DNA of 64,000 nucleotides from positions 488,213 to 552,212 of the forward strand of contig CAWBZB010000003.1 in the NCBI GenBank assembly GCA_963793105.1. The letters run 5' to 3'. The position numbers were made by a program, and so were the translations under genes. Source of the DNA: UBA10649 sp963793105. GTDB taxonomy: Bacteria > Actinomycetota > Actinomycetes > S36-B12. The notes below the pieces were generated by a model that did not search any database, had not been told where the DNA came from, and saw nothing but the letters and a program-made list of their open reading frames with translations. Positions 8,429 to 19,318 of the stretch are shown here, piece after piece. Each line of letters opens with the position of its first letter. Position 1 is the stretch's first letter.

Positions 8429-8875
8429 ATGAATAGCAGCCCACAGACCCCGTTCATCGTCGTCGGGGCGGACGGTTCGGAAGCGAGCATCAAGGCGGTT
8501 CGGTGGAGCCTGGAGCAGGCTCGGCGCGTCGGCGCCAGACTCGTCGTGGTCACCGCGTTCGACATCCCCTGGACCATCATGGTCACGCCGGCCTACACGG
8601 ACGACGACTACGCGCGTGATGCCCAGGAGATGCTCGACCGGACGATCGCCGAGGCGGTCGGCGGCGACCCGGGAGTCCAGGTGACGACTGAACTGCTGCA
8701 GATGCGTCCGGCTCTGGCCCTCACCCTGGCGGCACGCGGAGCGGAGCTCCTCGTCGTCGGCGGCAGGGGGCAGGGAGAACTGCCCGGCATCCACCTCGGG
8801 TCGGTGGCGACCTACTGCGTGCACCACGCGCCCTGCCCCGTGGTCGTGTACCGGGACCCGGAGCCGGCCGAGTAG
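8429..8875 (+). CDS. Universal stress protein (UspA family)
   Basis: A 148-residue single-domain Usp. It opens with IVVGADGSEASIKAVRWSL, the family's first strand and helix. It ends with the ATP-binding glycine pattern GGRGQGELPGIHLGSV followed by CPVVVYR. Such ATP-binding Usp proteins act as cytoplasmic stress or energy sensors. The ATG at 8429 has AGAGGGA 6 nt upstream; the in-frame ATG at 8405 is less well placed. Confidence 0.9.
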   Translation: MNSSPQTPFIVVGADGSEASIKAVRWSLEQARRVGARLVVVTAFDIPWTIMVTPAYTDDDYARDAQEMLDRTIAEAVGGDPGVQVTTELLQMRPALALTLAARGAELLVVGGRGQGELPGIHLGSVATYCVHHAPCPVVVYRDPEPAE

Positions 8876-8988
8876 CCAGGGGCCGGATTCGGGGCGGGAC
8901 GGATCCGGAAGCGCGGAGCGCCTCGTCCTCATGAGGAGCGGCACTCGCTGGTTTGGCGCCACCCTCCTGCCACGCAAGGATGGCTGCC

Positions 8989-11724
8989 ATGCACTCCGCG
9001 TCCACGCCAGGCCCTGACGTGTCCGATACCCGGCTCCGCGCCGAGATCCGGGACCTCGGATTCCTCCTCGGCGAGGCGATCGCGCGTCATGAGGGGCAGG
9101 ATCTGCTCGACCTCGTCGAGGAGGTGCGGCTGCTCTCGCGCGAGGACCAGGAGGCCGCCTCTGCCCGCCTGACGTCCGTCGACGTGACGACCGCCACCCG
9201 ACTGGCTCGCGCCTTCTCCGTCTACTTCGACCTGGCCAACGTCGCCGAGCAGGTTGCGCGATCGCGTGACATCGCCGCAACCCGGCTGGAGACCGGTGGA
9301 CCGCTGCGACATGTGTCGGACGCGGTCCTCCAATCGGGCGTCGCGGCCGCGGACGTCGCGGAACTGGCCGGGGCCCTGTCCGTCCGTCCCGTCTTCACCG
9401 CCCATCCGACGGAGGCCGCCCGCCGCTCCGTGCTGATGAAGTTGCGGCGGATGGCCGACGTCATGCTCGACGCCGGCCTCGATGAGGACCTGCGACTGCG
9501 CAGGGTGGGCGAGATCGTCGACCTGCTGTGGCAGACCGACGAGATCCGACTGGAGCAGCCGCACGTCCTGGACGAGGCGCGCAACGCCCTGTACTACGTG
9601 GACGACCTGACTCGCGGTCCGCTGGGCGACGTGCTCGCCGACCTCGGCGATGTCTTCGAGCGCATGGGTGCACCTCTCCCCCCGGAGTCGCGCCCGCTCT
9701 CCTTCGGCTCGTGGATCGGCGGCGACCGCGACGGCAATCCGTTCGTCACGCCGGCGATCACGCTCGACGTCCTGCGATTCCAGCGCGACCATGCGATCTC
9801 CGACCTCCTGCCGCACGTGACCCGGCTGATCGAGGACCTGTCGATCTCGGAGCGCATCACGCCGACGAGCCCGGAGCTGCGCACGTCGATCGAGAGGGAT
9901 CTGGCTCGCCTGCCCGACCTGGATGCCCGCTACCTGCGCATCAACGCGGAGGAACCCGTACGGCTCAAGCTGACCATCGTCCGCAAGCGACTCGAGCTCA
10001 CCCGCGACAGGCTCGCCACCAACCGCCCGCACGAGGTCGGACGCGACTACCGGAACACCCTCGAGGTCCTCGACGACCTCCTCCTCGTCCGCGCCGAGCT
10101 GCTCGCCACCGGAGGCGCGCTGGCGGCCAACGGGGTCCTGGACCGCGCCATCCGACTCGTCTCCGCCGTCGGCCTCCCGCTGGCGACTCTCGATATCCGC
10201 GAGCACGCCGACAAGTACCAGCACGCGGTCGGCCAGCTCGTCGACCGACTCGGCGACGGTCCCCGCCCATGGCACGAGCTCGACCCCCAGGAACGGCACG
10301 ACGTCCTCGTGTCCGAGCTCGGGTCGATGCGTCCCCTGGCCCCGACGCCCCCGCCGCTCGACGAGGACGGGATGCGGACCTGGGGTACCTACGTCGCCGT
10401 GCGTGACGCCCTGAACCTGTACGGCCCACGCGCGATCGAGTCGTGCATCATCTCGATGACGCGCGGTTCCGACGACGTCCTGGCCGCCGTCGTCCTCGCC
10501 CGTGAGGCGGGGCTGGTCGATGCCGAGCACGGCACCGCGAGGGTGGGCTTCGTCCCGCTGCTGGAGACGGTCGAGGAGCTGCGGTCGGCCGGCAGCATCC
10601 TCGACCGGCTCCTGTCCGTGCCCATCTATCGCGCGCTGGTGCACTCCCGCGGCGACGTACAGGAGGTCATGCTCGGATACTCGGACTCCAACAAGGATGC
10701 CGGCATCACATCATCCCAATGGGAGATCCACCTGGCGCAGCGCCGACTTCGCGACGTGGCCGCGCGGCACGGCGTTCGTCTGAGGCTGTTCCACGGGCGA
10801 GGCGGCACGGTCGGTCGCGGCGGCGGCCCGACCTACGACGCCATCCTCGCCCAGCCCTGGGGCGTTCTCAGCGGCGAGATCAAGGTGACCGAGCAGGGCG
10901 AGGTGATCTCGGACAAGTACCTCCTGCCGACCCTCGCCCGGGACAACCTCGAGCAGATGGTCTCCGCCGTGGTCGACGCATCGCTGCTGCACCGCACCCC
11001 CCGCAATGACCCGGCCCAGCTCGCGACGTGGGACGACGTCATGGAGATCGCCTCCCTGAACGCGCAGGCCCGCTACCGCGGCCTCGTCGACGATCCGGAG
11101 CTGCCGGAGTACTTCAGCCTGTCCACGCCGGTCGACGAGTTCGGCGCCATGCACCTGGGTTCGCGCCCGTCCCGACGGCCGGACACCGCCACGGGGATCT
11201 CGGGCCTGCGGGCCATCCCGTGGGTCTTCGGCTGGACGCAGTCGCGGCAGGTGCTGCCCGGCTGGTTCGGCGTCGGGACCGGTCTGGCGGCAGCACGCGA
11301 GAGCGGCCACGCCGCTGCCCTCGCAGAGATGCATCGGGACTGGGACTTCTTCCGGAACTTCCTGTCGAACGTCGAGATGACCCTCGCCAAGACGGACCTA
11401 GCCGTTGCCCAGCTGTACGCCCACACCCTCGTACCGCCGCGACTGCAGCGCTTCTTCGACGATATCCGCGCGGAGCACGACCTCACGGTCCGCGAGGTGC
11501 TCGCCATCACCGGCCACGACCGGCTGCTCGGCGGCAACCCGTCGCTGGCCCGGACACTCGAGGTTCGCGACACCTACCTGCTGCCCCTGCACGTTCTGCA
11601 GGTATCGCTCCTGGAGCGCGTGCGGCAGCTTCGAGTGGAGGGCGCGGAGCCGGACGACACCCTGCGTCGCGCGCTGTCGGTCACGGTCAACGGCATCGCC
11701 ACCGGCCTGCGCAACACCGGCTGA
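8989..11724 (+). CDS. ppc: Phosphoenolpyruvate carboxylase
   Basis: Carboxylates PEP to oxaloacetate, the anaplerotic step that also feeds the aspartate pathway. The protein is 911 residues from the ATG at 8989, which has AAGGA at 8976-8980 and an 8-nt spacer. Conserved signatures are FTAHPTEAARRS (catalytic His), GSWIGGDRDGNPFV, LGYSDSNKDAGI, FHGRGGTVGRGGGP (catalytic loop) and the conserved C-terminal NTG. Length matches bacterial-type PEPC. It is monocistronic, convergent with the DEAD-box helicase gene. Confidence 0.97.
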   Translation: MHSASTPGPDVSDTRLRAEIRDLGFLLGEAIARHEGQDLLDLVEEVRLLSREDQEAASARLTSVDVTTATRLARAFSVYFDLANVAEQVARSRDIAATRLETGGPLRHVSDAVLQSGVAAADVAELAGALSVRPVFTAHPTEAARRSVLMKLRRMADVMLDAGLDEDLRLRRVGEIVDLLWQTDEIRLEQPHVLDEARNALYYVDDLTRGPLGDVLADLGDVFERMGAPLPPESRPLSFGSWIGGDRDGNPFVTPAITLDVLRFQRDHAISDLLPHVTRLIEDLSISERITPTSPELRTSIERDLARLPDLDARYLRINAEEPVRLKLTIVRKRLELTRDRLATNRPHEVGRDYRNTLEVLDDLLLVRAELLATGGALAANGVLDRAIRLVSAVGLPLATLDIREHADKYQHAVGQLVDRLGDGPRPWHELDPQERHDVLVSELGSMRPLAPTPPPLDEDGMRTWGTYVAVRDALNLYGPRAIESCIISMTRGSDDVLAAVVLAREAGLVDAEHGTARVGFVPLLETVEELRSAGSILDRLLSVPIYRALVHSRGDVQEVMLGYSDSNKDAGITSSQWEIHLAQRRLRDVAARHGVRLRLFHGRGGTVGRGGGPTYDAILAQPWGVLSGEIKVTEQGEVISDKYLLPTLARDNLEQMVSAVVDASLLHRTPRNDPAQLATWDDVMEIASLNAQARYRGLVDDPELPEYFSLSTPVDEFGAMHLGSRPSRRPDTATGISGLRAIPWVFGWTQSRQVLPGWFGVGTGLAAARESGHAAALAEMHRDWDFFRNFLSNVEMTLAKTDLAVAQLYAHTLVPPRLQRFFDDIRAEHDLTVREVLAITGHDRLLGGNPSLARTLEVRDTYLLPLHVLQVSLLERVRQLRVEGAEPDDTLRRALSVTVNGIATGLRNTG

Positions 11725-11758
11725 CGCGCAGCTCGCGACCCGCGGACTCCGAAAGGGA

Positions 11759-13129
11759 CTAGGGGCGACGGCGGCCGCGGCGCTGCCGGGAGCCGGGCGG
11801 ACGCGAACCCGCCGGACGCGATCCTGCCGGACGCGATCCTGCCGGACGCGATCCTGGGGAACGGGGCGCGGTGCGGGTGCTGGTCCGAGCCGGCGCAGCC
11901 AGTACCGGTACCGGCTCGACGTGCGCCGCACGCTCGCCGCGCAGCTTGGCCACATCGGAGCCTCCCGGAACCACGCGGGTGTACGTCGGCTTGATGCCCG
12001 CCAGACGGGCGAGCGTCTTCACGTCGCCGAACTGGTCAGAGGTGGCGATGGTCACCACGATGCCGGACGCCCCGGCGCGTGCGGTGCGGCCCGAGCGGTG
12101 CAGGTACGCCTTGTGCTCCGCGGGCGGATCGACGTGCACGACCAGCGCGACCTCGTCGACGTGGATCCCGCGCGCGGCGATGTCCGTCGCCACGAGCACC
12201 CGGCTCGAGCCCGAGGAGAAGGCCGCGAGGTTCCGCTCACGGGCGTTCTGGCTGAGGTTGCCGTGCAGGTCGACTGCCGGAATTCCAGACTCGGTCAGCT
12301 GCTTGGCCAGCTTCTTGGCCTGGTGCTTGGTCCGGGTGAACAGCACGGAACGGCCCTGGCCCGCGGCGAGGTCCCGCACGATGGCGGCCTTGTCTCCGGA
12401 CTCGACGGACAGCACATGGTGCTCCATATCGGTCGCGCGCGACTCGACCGGATCGACGGCATGGTTGACCGGGTTGGAGAGATAGCGCTTGACGAGTACG
12501 TCGACGCCTCGATCGAGAGTCGCGGAGAACAGCAGCCGCTGGCCACGCTTCGGCGTGCGGTCCATCAGTCGCTTGACACCCGGCAGGAAGCCGAGGTCGG
12601 CCATGTGGTCCGCCTCGTCCAGGACGGTGATCTCGACGTCGCCGAGATCGCAGTGCCCCTGGCCGATGAGGTCCTCCAGGCGACCCGGGCAGGCGATGAC
12701 GATGTCGGTGCCCGCGCGCAGGGCGCGCACCTGCGGGTTCTGGCCGACGCCGCCGAAGATCGTCATCGTCGACAGGCGGGCAGCGGATGCGAGCGGCTCG
12801 ACGACCGCCAGCACCTGGTTCGCCAGCTCACGCGTCGGCACGAGCACGAGGCCACGAGGGTGCGAGGCACGAGTCCGGGTTCCCGAGGACGCGAGGCGCG
12901 CAACCAGGGGCAGCGCGAATGCGAGGGTCTTGCCGGAGCCCGTGCGTCCACGGCCGAGCACGTCGCGCCCGCTCAGGCTGTCGGGCAGGGTGGCCGTCTG
13001 GATGGGAAAGGGGGAGCTGATCCCGGAACCGTCGAGGACGGTCGAGAGGTAGGGGGGAACTCCGAGATCGGCGAAGCCGGGGCCGGAGTCAAGGGTCGGT
13101 GAAGCGGGGCTGGTTGATACAGGGGTCAC
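11759..13129 (-). CDS. DEAD-box RNA helicase
   Basis: A 456-residue ATP-dependent RNA helicase of the RhlE/DeaD type, likely in ribosome assembly or RNA decay. Motifs in order: Q motif (FPIQTATLP), motif I (GRTGSGKT), Ia (PTRELA), II (DEAD), III (SAT), and VI (HRSGRTARAG). The last 60 residues are a basic tail with a 5-residue repeat of the GSRPA type, encoded by a perfect 15-bp tandem repeat, probably an RNA-binding extension. The tail ends in RRGRRRP. Confidence 0.92.
   Translation of the reverse strand: MTPVSTSPASPTLDSGPGFADLGVPPYLSTVLDGSGISSPFPIQTATLPDSLSGRDVLGRGRTGSGKTLAFALPLVARLASSGTRTRASHPRGLVLVPTRELANQVLAVVEPLASAARLSTMTIFGGVGQNPQVRALRAGTDIVIACPGRLEDLIGQGHCDLGDVEITVLDEADHMADLGFLPGVKRLMDRTPKRGQRLLFSATLDRGVDVLVKRYLSNPVNHAVDPVESRATDMEHHVLSVESGDKAAIVRDLAAGQGRSVLFTRTKHQAKKLAKQLTESGIPAVDLHGNLSQNARERNLAAFSSGSSRVLVATDIAARGIHVDEVALVVHVDPPAEHKAYLHRSGRTARAGASGIVVTIATSDQFGDVKTLARLAGIKPTYTRVVPGGSDVAKLRGERAAHVEPVPVLAAPARTSTRTAPRSPGSRPAGSRPAGSRPAGSRPPGSRQRRGRRRP
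11811..11855. repeat. 15-bp tandem repeat inside the helicase tail
   Basis: Three perfect copies of a 15-bp unit (11811-11825, 11826-11840, 11841-11855) with a degenerate copy beside them. Each encodes five residues of the Gly-Ser-Arg-Pro tail. A multiple of three, so copy changes keep the frame. Confidence 0.9.
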
Positions 13130-13380
13130 GAAGATCCTCAGGTCTGTGATGTGGGTTCCGCGGTGGCGGAGCCTCGCACGCGAAGACTGTCCTCACGCAT
13201 GCGGGCGATGAACACGTATGTCAGAACCCGCTGGGTTCGCTCCGGTTGGAGCAGGTGACCGACGCACTCGCACGAGGCGGTGCTGTCGAGTCAGATGAGT
13301 ATGACACGCCGGGGGTCAGGCAACTAATCCCCGCGAACGCCTCGCCGCGAGACTCAGCCGGTTGCGTGAATCGCGAGCGG

Positions 13381-14034
13381 CTAGAACGCCGCGAGCCTCG
13401 CCGCGTACGCCGCGAAGACCGGCCGGCCGAACTCCTCGAATCCGGCGCGGGCCTCGGGCGGCATGCCCGCCAGAATCGCCTCCCCGCGCTCCGCTGTCGT
13501 GTCCTGAAGGATGAGACCGAGTCCCACGGCGAGCTGCTCGGGCGTGAGCGAAGCCCGCGAGTGGGCGCCGACGGCTGCGTACTCGTCCTGCGTGAGGTCG
13601 CGCGAGATCAGCGGCACGACCTCCTGCTCCTCGACCGCGAGGTGATGAAGCAGGAACTTCTCCAGGGCGATCAGGGTCGTGTGCAGGCTCGCGCGCTCGG
13701 GCGCCCCCGGATTCGCCATCCACGACGTGGCCTGCTCCTGGGCCGTCGTCATCAGGCCCACCATCTCCTCGTGCTGGGTCACCATGGCCGCGACAAGTGC
13801 GGCCTGCTCGGGCGAGCGCTCCTCGAGCAGCGGCCACACCAACAGATCCTCGCCCTCGTGATGGCCGTGAAGCATCGCGATCATGAGCATCACGTGGCCG
13901 CCGACAACAGCGGCCCGGTCAGCGTCGCCCTCGCCGACGGCCTTGACGGTCAGCGGGAGCCTGGCGAACTCATGCCGAAGGCAGTCGTGGATCGCGAACA
14001 TCTCGGTCATGTCCGTCTGGTTGTCGTGGGGCAA
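13381..14034 (-). CDS. Hemerythrin-type HHE domain protein
   Basis: A 217-residue protein with a hemerythrin-like four-helix bundle. Iron ligands are visible as HGHHEGEDLLVWP, QHEEM and HLAVEEQEVVP. Members bind O2, NO or act in redox sensing and iron repair. A TTG start at 14034 is preferred because GGAGGA lies 7-8 nt upstream; the ATG 39 bp further upstream would place that site inside the gene. The C-terminal part (PEARAGFEEFGRPVFAAYA) is typical of actinobacterial members. Confidence 0.85.
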   Translation of the reverse strand: MPHDNQTDMTEMFAIHDCLRHEFARLPLTVKAVGEGDADRAAVVGGHVMLMIAMLHGHHEGEDLLVWPLLEERSPEQAALVAAMVTQHEEMVGLMTTAQEQATSWMANPGAPERASLHTTLIALEKFLLHHLAVEEQEVVPLISRDLTQDEYAAVGAHSRASLTPEQLAVGLGLILQDTTAERGEAILAGMPPEARAGFEEFGRPVFAAYAARLAAF

Positions 14035-14124
14035 AGCGACTCCTCCGCAGGTGGGTGTCCGAAGATACTCCACCCTGGTTACGGCGCGCGCAGCCGATTC
14101 CGGCGGAACGCACGCGGCCGGGGA

Positions 14125-14988
14125 TCAGGTCCGCTTCAGCCGGGCCTGCCGAGGCACCGCACCGAAGCGGCCCGCGTCGAAGTCCCGGAAGGCCGCCTCG
14201 ATCTCCTTGCGGCTGTTCATCACGAACGGCCCGCCCATGACCACGGGCTCCCGCAGGGGCTGGCCGCTGAAGCACATGACCCGCACCGGTCGGTCACCCG
14301 CTCGGCAGGTGATCCGCAGGCCGCCGACCGCTCCCGGGGCAGGATCGGACCAGGCCACCTGGCCCTCACGGACGAGGCGCCCCGCGATGCCTGCCGAACC
14401 GTCCATCACGTACAGGAACGCCCGGTGGGCAGCGGGGATGCCCAGGTCCACGCGGGACCCCGGCTCGACCGTCACGATGCCGCCGCTGATCGGGTGCTGA
14501 TTGCGGGCAGGACCGGTGACCCCGGCCAGCGTGCCCGACACCACGTCGACTCGGGCGCCGTCGACCGTGGCTGCGGGTCGGTCAGCGGCGCGCAGGTCCT
14601 GGTACCCCGTTTCGACCATCTTCCGGCGGGACGGCAGGTTCACCCACAGCTGCAGGGTGTGCGCGAACTCGTTCTTGAACGCGAGCTCACGGTGGATGAT
14701 CCCCCGCCCGGCCGTCATCCACTGGATGTCCCCGGGCAGCAGGGCCCCCGCGTTGCCGGCGTTGTCGCCGTGCTCGAGCACGCCGTCGAGCACGAGGGTG
14801 ACGGTCTCGATCCCGCGGTGCGGATGCCACTCGAACCCCGGATCCGAGAACCAGTCCTCGGCCAGCGCGAGGAAGGGGTCGGTCGTCCTGGGGTCACGCG
14901 GAGCGATGATGATCGCCTTGTCGTCCACCTGAGCGTCCGGTCCGAGTCGGACCTTGTCCTCAACCCGGGCTACCGTTCGCCGCCTCAC
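14125..14988 (-). CDS. Pirin family protein
   Basis: A 287-residue bicupin. The N-terminal cupin has HPHRGIETVTLVLDG and IIHREL, matching the pirin iron-binding His/His/His/Glu set. Bacterial pirins include quercetinase-like enzymes and metabolic regulators; the role here is unknown. The GTG at 14988 overlaps the upstream gene's TGA as GTGA, so coupling fixes the start; an ATG 33 bp upstream is possible but would overlap by 37 bp. It is the last gene of the tadA operon. Confidence 0.87.
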   Translation of the reverse strand: MRRRTVARVEDKVRLGPDAQVDDKAIIIAPRDPRTTDPFLALAEDWFSDPGFEWHPHRGIETVTLVLDGVLEHGDNAGNAGALLPGDIQWMTAGRGIIHRELAFKNEFAHTLQLWVNLPSRRKMVETGYQDLRAADRPAATVDGARVDVVSGTLAGVTGPARNQHPISGGIVTVEPGSRVDLGIPAAHRAFLYVMDGSAGIAGRLVREGQVAWSDPAPGAVGGLRITCRAGDRPVRVMCFSGQPLREPVVMGGPFVMNSRKEIEAAFRDFDAGRFGAVPRQARLKRT

Positions 14989-15587
14989 GGAGACGGGCTT
15001 GCCGACGCCACTGCCGGGCACCCCGGCCCGGAGGCCACCGGCGAGGGCTGGGTCAGCAGCGCATCGACCTCGGGCTGGGGTGCCAGCGCGGTGAAGCCCT
15101 CACCGACCGCGAGGTCCACCTTGCGGCCCTTCCGGTCGAGCTCGACCAACTCGGCGCCGGGGACATACAGGAGGACGAGTTGCGCCTCCTCCGCGCCCTT
15201 CGGCCCGAAACGCAGCTGGCCCACGCCCGTGATGGGCTTGCCGACCGGGTCGTTCGCCACCTCCCCGACTTTGAAGCCGCGCTTCTCGATCGCGGTCGCC
15301 GTCTTGCTGGCCAGCCCGGAGGTGTCCGTGGCGTTGTAGACGTTCACGGTCACCTTGGCCGCCTTGGGCAGCACGTCCTGCGGCGTCACCATGGTCGTCA
15401 CGCAGGGGCTCGGCAGTGCGGTGGGCGTCTCCCCCGCCGCGGCGTCACCCGACCCGCGGAACAGGCTGATCAGCCCGTATCCGACGGCGGCCACCACCAG
15501 GACGGCCACCACGATGAGCAGGATCAGCAGCCACCGTGGTCGCGACGGCTGCTGCCGTCGGATCGGGCTCTCTCGCATCGACGTCAT
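14985..15587 (-). CDS. LytR C-terminal domain membrane protein
   Basis: A 200-residue protein with a basic N-terminus, one transmembrane helix (about residues 17-40: WLLILLIVVAVLVVAAVGYGL) and an exported LytR_C domain (VTVNVYNATDTSGLASKTATAIEKRGFKV). This domain is found alone or attached to LytR-CpsA-Psr wall-polymer transferases. The ATG at 15587 shares one base with the tadA stop and has GGAGGTG upstream. Probably faces the cell wall. Confidence 0.85.
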   Translation of the reverse strand: MTSMRESPIRRQQPSRPRWLLILLIVVAVLVVAAVGYGLISLFRGSGDAAAGETPTALPSPCVTTMVTPQDVLPKAAKVTVNVYNATDTSGLASKTATAIEKRGFKVGEVANDPVGKPITGVGQLRFGPKGAEEAQLVLLYVPGAELVELDRKGRKVDLAVGEGFTALAPQPEVDALLTQPSPVASGPGCPAVASASPSP

Positions 15588-16060
15588 CACACCTCCGGTC
15601 CGGTACGCCGGGACTCCATGAACTCCCGCACCATCGCACCACACTCGTCCGCACGCATCCCGCCCACCACCTCGGCACGGTGGTTGAGGCGCCGATCACG
15701 GACGAGGTCCCACCTCGAACCTGCCGCCCCGTACTCGTCGTTCCACGCGCCGAAGACCAGCCGGTCGACCCGCGACATCACGGCTGCACCGGCGCACATC
15801 GGGCAGGGTTCGAGGGTCACGACGAGCGTGCAGCCGTTGAGCCGCCACGTCCCGAGCGCGAGACCCGCGTCCCGGAGGGCCAGGATCTCCGCGTGCGCAG
15901 TGGGGTCGTGTCGCGCCTCCCGGCTGTTCCGTGCTCGCGACACCACCCGCCCCAGTCGGTCCAGTACGACCGCGCCGATCGGGATCTCGCCCGCAGCGCC
16001 CGCCAGGCGGGCCTCGTCAAGGGCGATCCCCATCGCGGACTCCTCGGCGCCTGCGGTCAT
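15587..16060 (-). CDS. tadA: tRNA-specific adenosine deaminase
   Basis: Deaminates A34 of tRNA-Arg(ACG) to inosine so it reads CGU, CGC and CGA. The 157-residue protein carries the zinc site HAE (residues 56-58) and PCPMC (Cys86, Cys89), with the proton-shuttling Glu58. The substrate tRNA-Arg(ACG) gene is present at 35392-35464. It overlaps the upstream tadA-associated gene by 4 bp (ATGA) and the downstream LytR_C gene by one base. Confidence 0.95.
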   Translation of the reverse strand: MTAGAEESAMGIALDEARLAGAAGEIPIGAVVLDRLGRVVSRARNSREARHDPTAHAEILALRDAGLALGTWRLNGCTLVVTLEPCPMCAGAAVMSRVDRLVFGAWNDEYGAAGSRWDLVRDRRLNHRAEVVGGMRADECGAMVREFMESRRTGPEV

Positions 16061-16548
16061 CGGCCGCGAAGGGCCGCCGAGAGCTCATGCGCGAATCCCA
16101 GTCGCTTGGCGATCGCCCGCACCTGCTCGTCGGGATACAGCTCCTCGTCCTGGCAGATCATGATGAGCTCGGCGCCGTCGAGGCCGAAGTCCGCGCACAG
16201 GGACACGTCACCCGCCGCCTCGAACTCCTCGATGTCGTCCTCCTCCCATTCCAGGCCGATCAGTTCCGCCGCCTCCTCGGCCAGTGACCAGTCCATCAGC
16301 GCGACGGCATCGCTGATCATGAGCCGGACGCCGTCCCGCACCGTGTGGGCGAGGATGAAGAACTCGTCGGCGACGCTCACGATGCCGAAGACGCCGCCCT
16401 CCCCGGGGAGCTGGCGCAGGGACGCGACGAAGCCCTCTGCCGTCACCACGGCGCCGGGTGGCAGGGACACGACGGTCCATCGGCCCTCCTCGCGGTAGGC
16501 CGCGACCGCGAAGTCGACGACCTCTGCCGTCACCTCCTCAGCGCTCAC
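16057..16548 (-). CDS. tRNA adenosine deaminase-associated protein
   Basis: A 163-residue acidic protein of the actinobacterial family named for its constant position before tadA. It has no catalytic motif; long acidic stretches (LEWEEDDIEEFEAAGD) and CADFGLDGAELIMICQDEELYPDEQVRAIAKRLGF are characteristic. Coupled to tadA by an ATGA overlap. The biochemical role is not known; an accessory role to TadA is inferred from context only. Confidence 0.85.
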   Translation of the reverse strand: MSAEEVTAEVVDFAVAAYREEGRWTVVSLPPGAVVTAEGFVASLRQLPGEGGVFGIVSVADEFFILAHTVRDGVRLMISDAVALMDWSLAEEAAELIGLEWEEDDIEEFEAAGDVSLCADFGLDGAELIMICQDEELYPDEQVRAIAKRLGFAHELSAALRGR

Positions 16549-16606
16549 GGGGGCATCGTGTCACGCGCCGCGCCTTGACGGAGGCCAGACCACTACTCTC
16601 GGCTGC

Positions 16607-17245
16607 ATGCGCACCCTGGTCATCGATCACCCGCTCGTCGCCCACAAGCTGACCCGCCTGCGGCGTGAGGAGACCTCATCGGCGACCTTCCGCCTCCTGG
16701 CGGAGGAACTGGTGACGCTCCTGGCCTACGAGGCGACCCGGGCACTGCAGGTGCATCCCGTCACGATCCAGACCCCTGTGGCCGAGACCACCGGGGTCGA
16801 GATGGCCGAGCCGAAGCCCATCGTCGTGCCGATCCTGCGGGCCGGACTGGGGATGCTGAACGGGATGATGAAGCTCATGCCCACCGCCGAGGTCGGCTTC
16901 CTCGGCATGGTCCGTGACGAGACGTCACTGCTCGCCAGCACCTACGCGGAGCGACTGCCGCACGACCTGCACCACCGCCAGGTGTTCGTCCTCGATCCGA
17001 TGCTTGCGACCGGAGGCACCCTCGTCGCCGCCATCGACCTCCTCCTGGACAGGGGCGCCCGAGACGTCACGGCGATCTGCCTGCTGGCGGCCCCGGAGGG
17101 CCTCAGGCACATGGAGGAGGCGTTCGCCGGACGGGACGCCGAGGTCACGGTGGTCACCGCCGCCCTGGACCACCACTTGAACGAGAAGGGCTACATCGTG
17201 CCCGGCCTGGGCGACGCGGGCGACCGCCTCTACGGCGTCGTCTGA
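16607..17245 (+). CDS. upp: Uracil phosphoribosyltransferase
   Basis: Salvages uracil to UMP using PRPP. The 212-residue protein has the PRPP-binding loop VFVLDPMLATGGT and the uracil-binding C-terminus YIVPGLGDAGDRLYGVV. Length is typical. No Shine-Dalgarno is seen. TACTCT ends 7 bp before the ATG, which would fit a leaderless transcript, although the TTGACG upstream is only 13 bp away. The 3' end overlaps the convergent membrane-protein gene by 16 bp. Confidence 0.95.
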   Translation: MRTLVIDHPLVAHKLTRLRREETSSATFRLLAEELVTLLAYEATRALQVHPVTIQTPVAETTGVEMAEPKPIVVPILRAGLGMLNGMMKLMPTAEVGFLGMVRDETSLLASTYAERLPHDLHHRQVFVLDPMLATGGTLVAAIDLLLDRGARDVTAICLLAAPEGLRHMEEAFAGRDAEVTVVTAALDHHLNEKGYIVPGLGDAGDRLYGVV

Positions 17246-17859
17246 CCGGCCAGACCGTTCGCGCCGCGCCGTAGCAGGCGCGCCATTGTCGCCCCCGTCA
17301 TGGCCCCGACGACGAGCCCCATGAGCACCGCCGACAGGATCGCGATCACCACGTGAAGTCCGACCGGCCAACCGTCGGGTACGGATGAGAGGGCGGCCAC
17401 GGGGATGAGCACCCCCACCAGCCATGCGGCGGCCGACACGAACACCCACCGCCCCGACCGGGGCAGCATCGGCCGCATCACGCGCCACTGCAGGAACCCC
17501 ATGGCGCACAGCCCCACGATCCACGCGGGGACGAGCAGGATCAGGATCCACGGCGCCGCGCCCGCCCCCATCACGGCGGCGCCGCCCATCCCGGCGAACC
17601 ACGCACACGCCGCGCCCACAGCCGTCGCCCGGATCCAGGACCGCTCGGGGATCCCGGACCGGTGACGCCGCAGCACGTAGGCCTGCGCCGAACCGATCAC
17701 CGCACCCTCCCCGGCGCCGGCAAGCGTCAGGCCCGCGACGAGGACCACGTCGCCCGCCCCCGCTGAGCCGAGCCACGCGCCCACGACGGCCGGGGGGATG
17801 AAGCCCACCAGCTCCCCCACGACGAAGGCGAGCGTCCAATCACGGCGGAAACCGGCCAT
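17230..17859 (-). CDS. Polytopic membrane protein of unknown function
   Basis: A 209-residue protein with about five or six hydrophobic segments, rich in Gly and Ala, with no recognised family. The ATG at 17859 is chosen because GGAGGTGA lies just upstream. It ends inside the convergent upp gene. Sits 34 bp downstream of pntB on the same strand, so it may be read with the transhydrogenase operon. Confidence 0.65.
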   Translation of the reverse strand: MAGFRRDWTLAFVVGELVGFIPPAVVGAWLGSAGAGDVVLVAGLTLAGAGEGAVIGSAQAYVLRRHRSGIPERSWIRATAVGAACAWFAGMGGAAVMGAGAAPWILILLVPAWIVGLCAMGFLQWRVMRPMLPRSGRWVFVSAAAWLVGVLIPVAALSSVPDGWPVGLHVVIAILSAVLMGLVVGAMTGATMARLLRRGANGLAGQTTP

Positions 17860-17893
17860 CGCGGTCTCACCTCCACGCTCAGACGCCCGCGGG

Positions 17894-19314
<1,421 letters not shown>

Positions 19315-19318
<4 letters not shown>

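Noticed and set aside
11405..15339. Two long plus-strand frames (565 and 697 residues) over the helicase, hemerythrin and pirin genes
   Set aside because: Shadows of minus-strand genes with clear motifs; no start signals or homology.
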